A DNA stretch of 64,000 nucleotides, from positions 16,736 to 80,735 of the forward strand of contig CAYPIE010000020.1 in the NCBI GenBank assembly GCA_964410665.1, read 5' to 3'. Below the pieces are notes generated by a model that searched no databases, was not told the origin of the DNA, and worked only from the letters and a program-made list of their open reading frames with translations. Source of the stretch: CAYPIE01 sp964410665 (GTDB lineage Bacteria; Planctomycetota; Planctomycetia; Gemmatales; Gemmataceae). Position numbers and translations under genes: made by a program. The first letter of the stretch is position 1; every line of letters begins with the position of its first letter. This document shows, in pieces, positions 27,457 through 36,582 of this stretch.

Positions 27457-28035
27457 ATGTTGCGAAGTAAAAGCTGGTTTGGCCTGTCGCTCCTGGTGGG
27501 GCTGTCGGCCATAAGCCTGTTCGGTGCCGAGCCCCCGCGGCGAACCACGACTGTCGTTCCGGTCGTGCAAACCACCCCAGTGGTTCCGCCGGTGAGCTCG
27601 GCTCAGCCAGTTGTGAATGGCCAACTGATTCCCCCGGCCAATGTCCCTCCGCTCCATTCGAGCAGCCCCGCTCCGGCCCATGGGGCGGTACCCCCTGTCC
27701 CGAGTCATGGGAATTGCCCCAGTTGTGCGGTGGCCGCTCCGCCGTCGAGTGGTGGTTGTGCCAGCTGTGCTCCAACCCCCGCGAACGATTGCATTGACTG
27801 TGCCGGTGAGGATGAAGATTCTGGGCTGTTTCGCCGACTCTTTGGTGGGAAGAGTCAAAAGCAGAGGTATGGTTGTGCTGCTCCTTTGGGCTGCGGCACC
27901 TTCCACAGCGATGCCTGCTTTCTGTTCGGCAGCTGTCGGCAGTTTTTTGGCAAGCGTCCCCCGCGTGAGCCATTCCCTGGCCAATTCCAACCACCCACGT
28001 CACCCTGCTACTACGGCACTTTCCATCGCTATTGA
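27457..28035 (+). CDS. Secreted Pro- and Cys-rich protein
   Basis: 192 residues. Signal peptide (WFGLSLLVGLSAISLFGAEP). The mature protein has a Pro/Val/Thr-rich stretch and then Cys-rich clusters NCPSCAV, GCASCAP and DCIDCAGEDED, spaced CXXC, with further single Cys near the end. No known domain recognised. Disulfides or metal binding are likely and would suit an envelope protein. The long opposite-strand frame across this region was rejected. A strong terminator follows. Confidence 0.7.
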   Translation: MLRSKSWFGLSLLVGLSAISLFGAEPPRRTTTVVPVVQTTPVVPPVSSAQPVVNGQLIPPANVPPLHSSSPAPAHGAVPPVPSHGNCPSCAVAAPPSSGGCASCAPTPANDCIDCAGEDEDSGLFRRLFGGKSQKQRYGCAAPLGCGTFHSDACFLFGSCRQFFGKRPPREPFPGQFQPPTSPCYYGTFHRY

Positions 28036-28050
28036 GGTGAGTGCTTCTGG

Positions 28051-28080
28051 GCACCGCTCCAACCTCGGAGCGGTGCTTTT
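28051..28080 (+). terminator. Rho-independent terminator after the Cys-rich protein gene
   Basis: GCACCGCTCC (28051-28060) pairs with GGAGCGGTGC (28067-28076) around a 6-nt loop and is followed by four T residues. It lies 15 nt after the stop codon. Confidence 0.85.
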
Positions 28081-28269
28081 GGCATTTCCAGCTATCATCT
28101 CCGGTCGAGACACGGTTCCACCAACCGCTGCATCAGGCTGCACTCCTGCACTGCGAAACGGAGCAAGTGCCACGGATGTGTGCGGTGTGTTGTCCCTTGC
28201 CACATCAAAAAGGACTCTTCACAATAAGCCGTTTACTCGATTGAATCCTGGGAATCGCGAGGAAATGTC

Positions 28270-28572
28270 ATGGTAAACACCATGCTGGCCTATCTATCAC
28301 TGCCTGGCCTGGTAGGGGTGGAGGTTTTTGGAGTGAATTTCACTCTGGTGCTAGTCGTGGCGGTTCTCATTATTGGCTTGCCAGTTCTGCTGATTTACCT
28401 GCTGTCAAAGGAGCAATCTGATGAACAGCGGCATAGCTCACTCGACCCGAGCCTGGGCGATGGCGGGGAACGTGAGGGTCAAGATTATAGCGGCTATGCA
28501 CCGAAGCTGCATCACGACGAAGCCGACCAGGATACTGGCGGCAGCGATGGGGGTGATGGGGGCGATGGCTGA
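28270..28572 (+). CDS. Short membrane protein with acidic tail, hypothetical
   Basis: 100 residues. One clear membrane segment (VNFTLVLVVAVLIIGLPVLLIYLLS), then an acidic, Gly-rich tail ending GGSDGGDGGDG. ATG start with AGGAAA upstream. Weak points are the tail's low-complexity composition, the absence of a recognised family and the overlap with another reading frame that has a better ribosome-binding site (28421-28579). If real, it is a small inner-membrane protein convergent with the UxaA gene. Confidence 0.45.
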   Translation: MVNTMLAYLSLPGLVGVEVFGVNFTLVLVVAVLIIGLPVLLIYLLSKEQSDEQRHSSLDPSLGDGGEREGQDYSGYAPKLHHDEADQDTGGSDGGDGGDG

Positions 28573-28579
28573 CTTATAG
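28421..28579 (+). CDS. Candidate 52-residue small protein overlapping the short membrane protein
   Basis: Begins MNSGIAHSTRAWAMAGNV and ends AAAMGVMGAMADL. ATG 28421 has a strong AAAGGAG 7-8 nt upstream, inside the previous frame, so re-initiation is possible. The protein is basic and hydrophobic at its C-terminus. It overlaps the UxaA gene stop on the other strand by 6 nt. No family known; it may be non-coding. Confidence 0.28.
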   Translation: MNSGIAHSTRAWAMAGNVRVKIIAAMHRSCITTKPTRILAAAMGVMGAMADL

Positions 28580-30130
28580 GGTTGGCCCGATACTCCAAGG
28601 AGCAAATTCCTCTTCGCCAACCCCCGCCAGCTCGCTCTTGGTCTTTTGCCCGCTGGCCGTGGCCAAGATCGCTTCGAAGAGCTCTCGACCCACTTCTTCG
28701 ACAGGCACCCCGTCGAGAATTTTGCCCGCATTCAGGTCCATATCGTCGGTCATATGCTCAAAAAGGGGTGTGTTGGTCGCCACCTTCAAGGAGGGCACCG
28801 GTTTGCAGCCAAACACCGAACCACGGCCGGTGGTGAATACTAGCACGTTGGCACCCCCGGCGACGAGTCCGGTCATGCTCACCGGGTCATAGCCAGGCGT
28901 GTCCATGACAAGAAACCCTTTGGCCCGAGCAGGCTCGGCATAGTGCAAGACATCGACCAACGCGGTGTTGCCTCCTTTCGCGATTGCCCCCAGGGATTTT
29001 TCATAGATGGTAGTGAGGCCGCCTTCTTTGTTGCCGACCGAGGGATTGTTGTTGATCTGGGCACCAAACACGCTGGCATACCATTCCCACCAACGAATGC
29101 GTTCAACCAACTTCTTGCCGACCTCCGGGTTGATCGCGCGCCGGGTGAGAAGATGTTCCGCTCCGTAGATTTCGGGTGTTTCGGCCAGGATGGCGGTACC
29201 CCCTTGTTGGACCAAAAGGTCACTGGCGATGCCCAAGGCCGGGTTGGCAGTGACACCCGAGTTGCCATCCGAGCCACCACACTGCGTGCCCAGGATGAGA
29301 TGTTTGGCCGGAATGGGCACTCGATGGACCTCATTGGCCTCAGGCAAGAGCTCGAGTACGGCCTGGACACCGGCTTCGACCGTTTTGCCGATCCCACCAA
29401 GCTGTTGAATGCCGAGCACTTTCGGGTCACGTCGCTTCCCGTTGAGCTGGATTAGATCCAGACCTTCCGACTCAATCAAGTGCGTTGCCTGACCGGTCTC
29501 ACAACCGAGCCCAATTAACACATAGGCGGCGATATTGGCGTGCCGGGCAAAACCCGCCAGAGTACGGTTGAGCTGATGGTGATCGGGGCCGTCGTAGGCC
29601 ATAGCGCAACCATACTTGTGGACAATCGGCACAATGCCATCAATGTTGGGATAATCGCGTAGGACATTGAGCTGGCGGATTCGTTCGGCAATGTACTTGC
29701 TCGTCGATGCTGAACAATTGACCGTGCTGATCAGGGCGATGTAGTTGCGGGTCCCGTATCGCCCGTTGCCGCGGTCAAAGCCTAAGAAGGTGCGTTGTTC
29801 TAAGGGGGGCTCGGGGGGCGGTGGGATGTGCTGGCTATAGGCATAATCACGTTCAAATGTCTCAACTTTAACATTCTGCACATGGACGTGCTCCCCCGGG
29901 GCAATCGGGCCAGCCGCAAAGCCAATGATTTGCCCATACTTTCGGATGGGTGAACCGGCGGCAATCGGCTCGAGGGCGAATTTATGCCCAAGTGGGATTG
30001 GTTTGCTCAATCGCAAGTGGATCCCGGCATGCTCCATGGTCGTCTCAGCGGCCAGATGGCGGGCAGCAACCGCGATGTTATCCTCCGGGCGGAGATGTAC
30101 AGCAACCTGAGACAGGGGCAGTGCCAACAT
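28574..30130 (-). CDS. UxaA/altronate dehydratase family hydrolyase
   Basis: 518 residues. The N-terminal SAF-like part (DNIAVAARHLAAETTMEHAG and LEPIAAGSPIRKYGQIIG) is joined to the UxaA core. That core shows GRYGTRNYIALISTVNCSAST, GLGCETGQATHLI, QCGGSDGNSGVTANPALG and MDTPGYDPVSMTGLVAGG. These enzymes dehydrate altronate or galactarate to 2-keto-3-deoxy sugar acids and may need iron. The frame is open to 30403; ATG 30130 fits where the SAF part begins, though no clear ribosome-binding site is seen. Divergent from the ABC operon. Confidence 0.9.
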   Translation of the reverse strand: MLALPLSQVAVHLRPEDNIAVAARHLAAETTMEHAGIHLRLSKPIPLGHKFALEPIAAGSPIRKYGQIIGFAAGPIAPGEHVHVQNVKVETFERDYAYSQHIPPPPEPPLEQRTFLGFDRGNGRYGTRNYIALISTVNCSASTSKYIAERIRQLNVLRDYPNIDGIVPIVHKYGCAMAYDGPDHHQLNRTLAGFARHANIAAYVLIGLGCETGQATHLIESEGLDLIQLNGKRRDPKVLGIQQLGGIGKTVEAGVQAVLELLPEANEVHRVPIPAKHLILGTQCGGSDGNSGVTANPALGIASDLLVQQGGTAILAETPEIYGAEHLLTRRAINPEVGKKLVERIRWWEWYASVFGAQINNNPSVGNKEGGLTTIYEKSLGAIAKGGNTALVDVLHYAEPARAKGFLVMDTPGYDPVSMTGLVAGGANVLVFTTGRGSVFGCKPVPSLKVATNTPLFEHMTDDMDLNAGKILDGVPVEEVGRELFEAILATASGQKTKSELAGVGEEEFAPWSIGPTL

Positions 30131-30362
30131 ACGTTCAAGCTCCAAGTCGAGCGGGGAAGTCAGGCATCTCTTCCAGGATACTCGCTCGGGCAGCCTTGCG
30201 AAAGCGTCTGGGGAAGGCCGGGACTTGCCGACACGACCTGACTGGAGCAATCTTACTAGGCCTGACAGAAAAAACAGGCATTCGGAACGAACGCTTGTCG
30301 ACGTCGGAACGTACGGTGGAAGGAACACCTTGATTCTTTTTGGGACTCTAGGGCAAGCGGCC

Positions 30363-31301
30363 ATGACACCCGAAGTGATCGTCGAAACCCGCTCGTTGAC
30401 CAAGATTTATCGCGACTTTTGGGGACGCCGGAAAAAGACCGCCCTCAATGCCCTGGACCTGCAAATTAATCGGGGTGAGATCTTTGGGCTGCTTGGACCC
30501 AACGGATCCGGCAAGACGACCACCATCAAACTGCTTCTCGGGCTGTTGTTCCCCACTTCGGGCGAGGCGACCGTCTTTGGCGAGCCCGCCATGAATGTCA
30601 CCAAGAATGAACGGATCGGCTACCTTCCTGAGGAATCCTATCTGTACCGCTTTCTCAACGCGGAAGAGACCCTGGACTTCTACGGTCGTCTGTTCGACAT
30701 GCCCCCCGCGTTGCGCAGAAAACGTGCCGATGAGCTCATCGAAAAGGTGGGGCTTACCGGCGATAAAAAACGCATCCTCCGTGAGTATTCCAAGGGCATG
30801 CGGCAACGCATTGGTCTGGCCCAGGCGCTGATCAATGACCCGGAACTGGTCATCCTGGATGAGCCGACCTCGGGCCTCGACCCGCTGGGCACCCGCTGGA
30901 TGAAGGATCTCATCAAGGATTTGCGTTCCCAGGGTAAGACCGTTCTCATGTGTAGTCACCGCCTGGATGATGTGCAGGACGTGTGCGATCGCATTGCCAT
31001 CCTTTACAACGGCGACCTGCAGACCCTTGGCTTGGTGCACAACCTGCTCGAAGATGCCGATCGTATCGAGGTGCGAGCCAAGAACCTGCGGATGAATGAT
31101 CAACTGCGTCATGAACTGCAAGAACTGTTTGCCCGCCACGGCGGCGAATTGGAATTCGCGGGTCACCCCACCACGACCTTGGAGGATCTGTTCTTGCGGA
31201 TCGTCGAGGAATCACGGACCCGTCCGGGGCGACGCTATCTGCCACCTTCCAACGGCAATGGTGCGGCAGCACCCGCCTCCGGTGACCAGAGCCCGGCCTG
31301 A
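30363..31301 (+). CDS. ABC transporter ATP-binding protein
   Basis: 312 residues. Walker A is GPNGSGKTT in FGLLGPNGSGKTTTIKLLLG (about residues 45-60). The signature is EYSKGMRQRIGLAQAL, Walker B is ELVILDEPTSGLDPLG and the switch His is in MCSHRLDDV. This is the exporter subfamily (CcmA/NatA-like). The frame is open back to 30225; ATG 30363 was chosen because the protein normally starts there (EVIVETRSLTKIY). It is 66 nt before its membrane partner gene. Confidence 0.92.
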   Translation: MTPEVIVETRSLTKIYRDFWGRRKKTALNALDLQINRGEIFGLLGPNGSGKTTTIKLLLGLLFPTSGEATVFGEPAMNVTKNERIGYLPEESYLYRFLNAEETLDFYGRLFDMPPALRRKRADELIEKVGLTGDKKRILREYSKGMRQRIGLAQALINDPELVILDEPTSGLDPLGTRWMKDLIKDLRSQGKTVLMCSHRLDDVQDVCDRIAILYNGDLQTLGLVHNLLEDADRIEVRAKNLRMNDQLRHELQELFARHGGELEFAGHPTTTLEDLFLRIVEESRTRPGRRYLPPSNGNGAAAPASGDQSPA

Positions 31302-31367
31302 GGCGGCTGGATCCCATAAGCGAAGACAATTGCTCGATCAATCCCGCTGGACCGAGGAACTGCTGCC

Positions 31368-33329
31368 GTGAACGCACTGTTCGGTATTCTCGTACAGGAA
31401 CGTTACCAGCTTCAGCTGGCGGACTTCTGGGGCTTAGTGCAGTCCTGGCTACAGGATGCAGGCGGCTTTGCCGCAGTGGGGCTGGTACTGTGGATTGCCT
31501 ACCGGCTGTCCTCGTCGACTTCGCTCGAATCGCGTGGCGAACGGCGTATTTCCTCGTTTATGATTCTAATGGCCATCTTGACCGCTGGCCTGTACATCGC
31601 TGCCGGAGTCGTTCTCGGCATCGAACTGACACGCGAAAATCCCAATCTCCCTCCTCCGGTCAGCGTCGATCGACCTGTTTGGCAGGGGGATACCCTGTCG
31701 CTACTACTTACCGCTGCCGGTCTCACGGCAATCTTAGGCTTACTCGAACCTCTGGTCTCGGATCTGTTTCGCTTACGTTGGCGTCGAATCTGGGCCTTAG
31801 CGTCGATCTCGTTTAAAGAAGCCGTTCGCCGCAAGGTCGTTTGGGTCTTTTTGGTGTTCCTCCTGGTGTTTCTGTTTCCAGCCAAATGGTTCTTCGACAT
31901 CAAGGCGGAGGATGAAGTTCGCACAACGGTCAGTGTCATTCATTTTGCCATGACCGCCTTGTTGGTGTTGCCCTTTGGCATCCTGGCCGCTTTTAGTATC
32001 CCCAATGACGTGCGTAGCCAGGCGATCCACACGATTGTCACCAAGCCGGTCGAACGCTTTGAGATTGTTCTGGGGCGATTTTTCGGCTTCACCGGTCTGA
32101 TGACCCTGGTGCTGTTGGTCCTGACTGCATTCAGCTTGCTACTGATCGCGGCGAGTTCTCCCGATCCTCTCGCCGAGGAAGAATCCCTCAAGGCCCGCAA
32201 GCCGATCTATGGACTACTCAGCTTTAAGTCCCTGAAGCGGGGCGAGGATTTTCAAGGCGTTTCGGTCGGCCGCGAATGGGAATATCGCCGCTATATCGCG
32301 GGTGGTCCGCGAACCCCCCAGCGGGCGGTATGGAATTTCTACGCGCTGCCGAGTGAGTTGGCGACGCGAACCCGTGAGCAGAATGGTCAAACCGTGCCCG
32401 GTGCGGTGCCTTGTGAGTTTGCATTCGATATCTTTCGCACGACCAAGGGTGAACGCGAGTCGGGAGTGTTGGTGACCTTCACGGTCACCACCTGGCAATG
32501 GGGGGGGACTCAGGAACGACTCGCCTACGAGGAAGCCGCCCGGGCTGACAACCTGTATCAAGTGAACGTTCGGCCAGATGACCCTCGTTGGAGCGAGCTC
32601 AACCAGCTGGCGGAGAAGTTTGGCTATTATCAGTTTCGCTCCAAGCTGGTCGAAGACTATCACACGCTGGCGATCGATATTCCCCCGGGGATCTTTGCCA
32701 ATGCTCTGGAACGGGATCCACCGACCGACCGAGATGGCAACCCTATGCCACTCGTGAAAGTCGAAGTGAAGCTGGAGAGCCCTAGTCAATTTCTTGGCGT
32801 CGCTCCACCGGATCTGTATCTGCTCCAGTCCGAAGGCTCGTTCTATGTCAACTTCCTCAAAGGGTCATTCGGATTATGGTGCCGGTTGTGCATCATTATT
32901 GGCATTGCGGTCGCGGTGAGCACGTACCTCAATGGGGTGATTAGCTTGCTATTGACCCTGATGCTGTTCCTGTCGGGACTGTTCCGCGACTACATTGTTG
33001 CGTTGGCCAATAATCGCTCGGTCGGCGGGGGACCCTTTGAGTCCGCAACGCGGTTGCTCTCGGGGAAAAACATGACCATTGACCTGGACCCCTCTCCATT
33101 GGCCCAGGTGTCGCAGGTCTCCGATGAGGTGTGGCGCTGGACCGCGCGACGTGTTATCAACGTTATTCCCGATGTCGATCGGTTTACCTGGACCTCTTTT
33201 CTCTCTGAAGGCTTCAACGTTCCGTTGGAATCGCTGCTGCTAAACTTGATCATGCTGATGGCCTATCTGCTACCCTGGGGCTTACTCGGCTACTACTTGA
33301 TCAAGACGCGCGAAGTCGCGACCTGGTAA
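31368..33329 (+). CDS. ABC transporter permease with large extracytoplasmic insert
   Basis: 653 residues. Membrane segments are clear near residues 33-47, 65-85, 105-125, 163-180, 190-218 and 230-255; a roughly 240-residue soluble insert follows (about 270-500). The C-terminal membrane set includes WCRLCIIIGIAVAVSTYLNG and LLLNLIMLMAYLLPWGLLGYYL. The conserved FKEAVRRKVVWVFLVF and FGRFFGFTGLMTL-like region fit ABC-2 type permeases. Start is GTG 31368, with GAGGAAC 9 nt upstream. It is the partner of the ATPase just before it; substrate unknown. Confidence 0.88.
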   Translation: MNALFGILVQERYQLQLADFWGLVQSWLQDAGGFAAVGLVLWIAYRLSSSTSLESRGERRISSFMILMAILTAGLYIAAGVVLGIELTRENPNLPPPVSVDRPVWQGDTLSLLLTAAGLTAILGLLEPLVSDLFRLRWRRIWALASISFKEAVRRKVVWVFLVFLLVFLFPAKWFFDIKAEDEVRTTVSVIHFAMTALLVLPFGILAAFSIPNDVRSQAIHTIVTKPVERFEIVLGRFFGFTGLMTLVLLVLTAFSLLLIAASSPDPLAEEESLKARKPIYGLLSFKSLKRGEDFQGVSVGREWEYRRYIAGGPRTPQRAVWNFYALPSELATRTREQNGQTVPGAVPCEFAFDIFRTTKGERESGVLVTFTVTTWQWGGTQERLAYEEAARADNLYQVNVRPDDPRWSELNQLAEKFGYYQFRSKLVEDYHTLAIDIPPGIFANALERDPPTDRDGNPMPLVKVEVKLESPSQFLGVAPPDLYLLQSEGSFYVNFLKGSFGLWCRLCIIIGIAVAVSTYLNGVISLLLTLMLFLSGLFRDYIVALANNRSVGGGPFESATRLLSGKNMTIDLDPSPLAQVSQVSDEVWRWTARRVINVIPDVDRFTWTSFLSEGFNVPLESLLLNLIMLMAYLLPWGLLGYYLIKTREVATW

Positions 33330-33343
33330 AGGTGGCATCGACC

Positions 33344-33372
33344 CGGAGCGACACGGCCTCGCTCCGTTTTTT
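33344..33372 (+). terminator. Rho-independent terminator between permease and next gene
   Basis: CGGAGCGA (33344-33351) pairs with TCGCTCCG (33359-33366) around a 7-nt loop and is followed by six T residues. It lies 15 bp before the start of the next gene, so it may attenuate rather than fully separate the two genes. Confidence 0.8.
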
Positions 33373-33387
33373 GAGGTTTATGATCAT

Positions 33388-35451
33388 ATGGCAAGTCCCC
33401 TTCAACGACCAAGCGCCCGGCGCAAGCTGTACTACTTCGGCTTGATCTTGGTGCTCTTAACCGTGACCATCTTTTGGCGCGGCATCATTTCTCCACCGGT
33501 CCTGGCCAGCCGCACTGTCGAGTCCCAGGCCGCTCAGCTGGATTTGCGTGAGTACGACAAAGGCGATACCCAATTAACTGGGGCGTCGGTTCGCTTGCTG
33601 TTGACCGGTTCACGCGGCTTGGTGCTGTGTGGCCTGTGGTGGTCGGCCACCGAGAAACAGAAGCGGCACGAGTGGAACGAGCTGGAGCTGATCGTCAACT
33701 CGATCACCACGTTACAGCCGCACTTCCTCACGCCTTGGCTGTTCCAGAGCTGGAATATGGCCTACAACGTCTCGGTTGAGTCGGATCGGCTTTCAGACAT
33801 GTATTACTATATTGCCCGTGGAATTCAAATCACCGCCGAGGGCGAGCGTGTCAACCGCAATAATCCCGACCTACGCTACTGGATCGGTTTTTACTATCAG
33901 AACAAGTTCGGTGTCTCGGACAAAGTCGATACGCTTCGCTGCCTGTTCCAGCTGAGCTGCATCCCCCCGGAAGAACGCGACGCCAAGCGATTCTTGCGAG
34001 GGGATCGTATTACGGATCAGAACATCGATATGGACAAATTTCTTACCTTCTGCCAAAAGCATCCGCAGCTGGTGCGGCGAATGCGCGAGAGCAAGGTGGA
34101 TTGTAAGCGGCCGGCCGATGTGGTCCAATTCTTAGCCGATAATTTCAAAATCCCAAACCGCTTTCGCAATGCCCGGGAACTGTATGTCGATGGCATTGAA
34201 CAGTTCCCGACGCTCCCTCCGAAGTTTTATGACAATACCGAGCACAATGTGCCGTTTCGCAATGAACTCCCCGACTATGATCCCAGCGACGGCACGGATG
34301 TCATCGACGATCATTTTGATGGGTACCTCGCCGCACAGGCTTGGTTCCACTACTCACTCTTGCCATTACCCGACCCCACGGGTGAGCCGTTGGGCGTGAT
34401 CGATCCCAGTACGATCCCCAACAACAAGCGGGTGCCACGACAACCGGCCACCATTGTGTTTCGGCAAGGTGTCCCGCGAGCGCAGTCGTATCATGCGGAG
34501 CGGCTTCAGCAAGAAGGCTGGTTCGATGAAGAAGGTTGGGATGTCGACGCTTACCAAATCGGTGGCGACCGCTGGTTTGCCAGCATTGACAATCCTGAGC
34601 CTTTGGCCGAGGGAGAAGCCAACCCCAAGTCAAAGCAAGCTTGGAAGGATGCCTACGAGCTTTGGTCGAAACACGGCGAACTCAACGGGCTCAAATTATC
34701 CGAAGCGGATCTGCTCGATTACACGCGTAAAGCCTCGCTCCTTCGGGACTTGGGAATTATCACCACCTTGGATGGGAAACCCCCGGCCGAAACCCCGGAT
34801 CAGGCGGCAGATCCCGAAATCCATCAAGCGTTTGAAGCCTTCCGGCGGCTGGATGACTACCGCGTCAACCAGCAAATCACCAACTACGACTATTACCTTT
34901 TTGAGTCCGAGGCGGAGCAGGATGATCTGGCCATCGAGGCTCGGAAAAACTTCTTCGAAGCGAAGCAGCTTCGCCAACGCTTTGGCAACCAGACTCAGGC
35001 CGTGGAGGCCTACCGCCAAGGTTTCGACCTCTGGCAGAATGTGTTGGAGAAGTATCCCGAATATCACCGCAAGGATAACAATCAACGCGTTCAAGATGAG
35101 ACCTATACCATGCAGCTCCGCTACACTCAGTTGCTTCAGGAGCTGTACGGGCCTCGCCTCCGCGAACAGGTTGAGCAAGTCCAGGCGCAAGGATTCACTG
35201 CACTTGGCAGCTTAGCAGGCAACCCGCTGACCGGTCTGGGTTCGCTTTCCCTGTTAAGCAGCCTGGAACCCAGCCTGGCCAATGCGTTACCCCTGGAATT
35301 CTCTGGGCCGTTCGATGGCCTGGCGCCGGATGGCAAGCCTTGGGTCAGCGAGAGCACCAAGCAGATGGTGCGGCAAAGCTTTGGCATCGCCACCCCAAGT
35401 CCGACGCCGCCAACGCCCCAGCCTTCTGCCCCGCCGGTTCCCAGTCGTTAA
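33388..35451 (+). CDS. Single-pass membrane protein of unknown function linked to the ABC transporter
   Basis: 687 residues. One N-terminal membrane segment (LYYFGLILVLLTVTIFWRGII) anchors a large soluble domain. Conserved-looking phrases include GLWWSATEKQKRHEWNELELIVNSITTLQPHF and YYIARGIQITAEGERVN, then charged helical segments. The C-terminus is Pro-rich (SPTPPTPQPSAPPVPSR). No enzyme motif found. It follows the ABC permease, which suggests a third component of the exporter; this is a neighbour-based inference. ATG 33388 with GAGG upstream, behind a terminator-like hairpin. Confidence 0.82.
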   Translation: MASPLQRPSARRKLYYFGLILVLLTVTIFWRGIISPPVLASRTVESQAAQLDLREYDKGDTQLTGASVRLLLTGSRGLVLCGLWWSATEKQKRHEWNELELIVNSITTLQPHFLTPWLFQSWNMAYNVSVESDRLSDMYYYIARGIQITAEGERVNRNNPDLRYWIGFYYQNKFGVSDKVDTLRCLFQLSCIPPEERDAKRFLRGDRITDQNIDMDKFLTFCQKHPQLVRRMRESKVDCKRPADVVQFLADNFKIPNRFRNARELYVDGIEQFPTLPPKFYDNTEHNVPFRNELPDYDPSDGTDVIDDHFDGYLAAQAWFHYSLLPLPDPTGEPLGVIDPSTIPNNKRVPRQPATIVFRQGVPRAQSYHAERLQQEGWFDEEGWDVDAYQIGGDRWFASIDNPEPLAEGEANPKSKQAWKDAYELWSKHGELNGLKLSEADLLDYTRKASLLRDLGIITTLDGKPPAETPDQAADPEIHQAFEAFRRLDDYRVNQQITNYDYYLFESEAEQDDLAIEARKNFFEAKQLRQRFGNQTQAVEAYRQGFDLWQNVLEKYPEYHRKDNNQRVQDETYTMQLRYTQLLQELYGPRLREQVEQVQAQGFTALGSLAGNPLTGLGSLSLLSSLEPSLANALPLEFSGPFDGLAPDGKPWVSESTKQMVRQSFGIATPSPTPPTPQPSAPPVPSR

Positions 35452-35457
35452 TCGAGC

Positions 35458-35493
35458 GCGCCTCGCCCAAGGCATGGTCCTTGGGCGAGGCGC
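35458..35493. terminator. Bidirectional terminator between convergent genes
   Basis: GCGCCTCGCCCAAGG (35458-35472) pairs with CCTTGGGCGAGGCGC (35479-35493) around a 6-nt loop. It begins 7 nt after the stop of the plus-strand gene and 19 nt before the minus-strand yraN stop. No T run, so efficiency is uncertain. Confidence 0.7.
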
Positions 35494-35511
35494 TGTTGCT
35501 CATATCCGAGC

Positions 35512-35943
35512 TCAGGCAAACATCTGATAGGCAGGTCCCACCGCGGAAAACGCATCGGGATAGTAATGAATGGTGGGCTTGGTCTGATCGGGTGGCCAGG
35601 ACAATATCAGCACATCAAATCGCACCGACACATCTTCCAGTAAGCCTGCTCCGGCCAGAAATGCCAGGGCCGCTTGCGTTAAGGTTCGCTGTTTGGCTTG
35701 ATCAATGGATTGGACGGTCCGTTCAACGTCACGAGACTCGGTCGAGCGGACCTCGACAACCAACAGGGTGTGGCGCTGGCGGGCCAACAGATCAATTTCA
35801 CCGCCACGAGTATGGAGATTCCGCGCCAAGATGCGTGCACCCTGGCGGCGGAGATAGGCGGCAGCGGCTCGCTCGGAGCGTTGGCCGAACCAACGTCGCC
35901 ACCACGGCCAGCGGGTGAACGACGTGGTCAGCGCTGGGCTCAT
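35512..35943 (-). CDS. yraN: YraN family protein (UPF0102)
   Basis: 143 residues of the UPF0102/YraN family with a PD-(D/E)XK-like fold. Family phrases visible: SERAAAAYLRRQGARILARNLHTRGGEIDLLARQ and LLVVEVRSTESRDVERTVQSIDQAKQRTL, with Glu and Asp of the putative metal site and Glu then Val in VVEVR. The usual Lys of the EXK core is Arg here. The gene starts inside the rplS stop (ATGA overlap), the common location of this family in the rplS-rnhB region. Its role in DNA processing is not firmly known. Confidence 0.92.
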   Translation of the reverse strand: MSPALTTSFTRWPWWRRWFGQRSERAAAAYLRRQGARILARNLHTRGGEIDLLARQRHTLLVVEVRSTESRDVERTVQSIDQAKQRTLTQAALAFLAGAGLLEDVSVRFDVLILSWPPDQTKPTIHYYPDAFSAVGPAYQMFA

Positions 35944-36506
35944 GACGACTTGCCCGTTTTGGCCTTCCGGGAACGCGATGGACGACGGCTGGGGGTCTTG
36001 CCCTGGGCTTTGACCTCTTCGGCCTGACGCGCTTCCTCGATCGCCTTTTGTTGTTCGGCAACCAACTGGGCCTTCGACTTGCGCTCTTTCAAGCGGGTGG
36101 CCTTGCCGACCCGATCGCGTAGGAAGTACAGTTTCGCGCGGCGAACGCGGTGCGACCGTTTGACTTCGATCTTAGCGATCTTGGGTGAATGCAGCGGAAA
36201 AATCCGCTCAACACCTTCACCTTGAACAATCCGGCGAACCGTAATCATTTCTTGCAAGCCATCGCCACGCATGGCAATGACATAACCACTAAATAGCTGG
36301 ACCCGTTCTTTTTGCCCTTCCAGGATCCGCTGATGGACATCGACCAAGTCACCAATTTCAATGTGCGGGATCAGATTCTGCTTTTCGGCTTCGGTGGGGG
36401 CCTTTTTCTTCTGGGCTTTCATCGACTCTTCATAGAGTGTTGCCCGTTGCTCGCGGATGGTCGCGATCTGTTGTTCTTCGATGAGTTGTAAAAACCGGTT
36501 TTTCAT
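35940..36506 (-). CDS. rplS: 50S ribosomal protein L19 with long C-terminal extension
   Basis: 188 residues versus about 115-120 usual. The L19 core is clear: HIEIGDLVDVHQRILEGQKERVQLFSGYVIA, MITVRRIVQGEGVERIFPLHSPKIAKIEVKR and RVRRAKLYFLRDRVGKATRLKE. After the core a roughly 45-residue Lys/Arg/Glu-rich tail (EEARQAEEVKAQGKTPSRRP) is added, and the N-terminus is also extended by about 30 residues. L19 sits at the 30S-50S interface. It lies in the rpsP-trmD-rplS order. Confidence 0.97.
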   Translation of the reverse strand: MKNRFLQLIEEQQIATIREQRATLYEESMKAQKKKAPTEAEKQNLIPHIEIGDLVDVHQRILEGQKERVQLFSGYVIAMRGDGLQEMITVRRIVQGEGVERIFPLHSPKIAKIEVKRSHRVRRAKLYFLRDRVGKATRLKERKSKAQLVAEQQKAIEEARQAEEVKAQGKTPSRRPSRSRKAKTGKSS

Positions 36507-36582
36507 GGATCCACGACCCTTTCTCGGCCAGAGAGTCTGGCCGTCAGACCATCGACTTCGCGTTGACTACTGATTGGCTCGA

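Noticed and set aside
27271..27990. 239-codon minus-strand frame over the Cys-rich protein gene
   Set aside because: The plus-strand frame has a signal peptide, ribosome-binding site and terminator; the opposite frame has Arg/Gly-rich composition typical of antisense shadows.
34454..35215. 253-codon frame inside the 33388-35451 gene
   Set aside because: Same strand, different frame, Arg/Ser/Thr/Pro-rich, no start signal; shadow of the larger gene.
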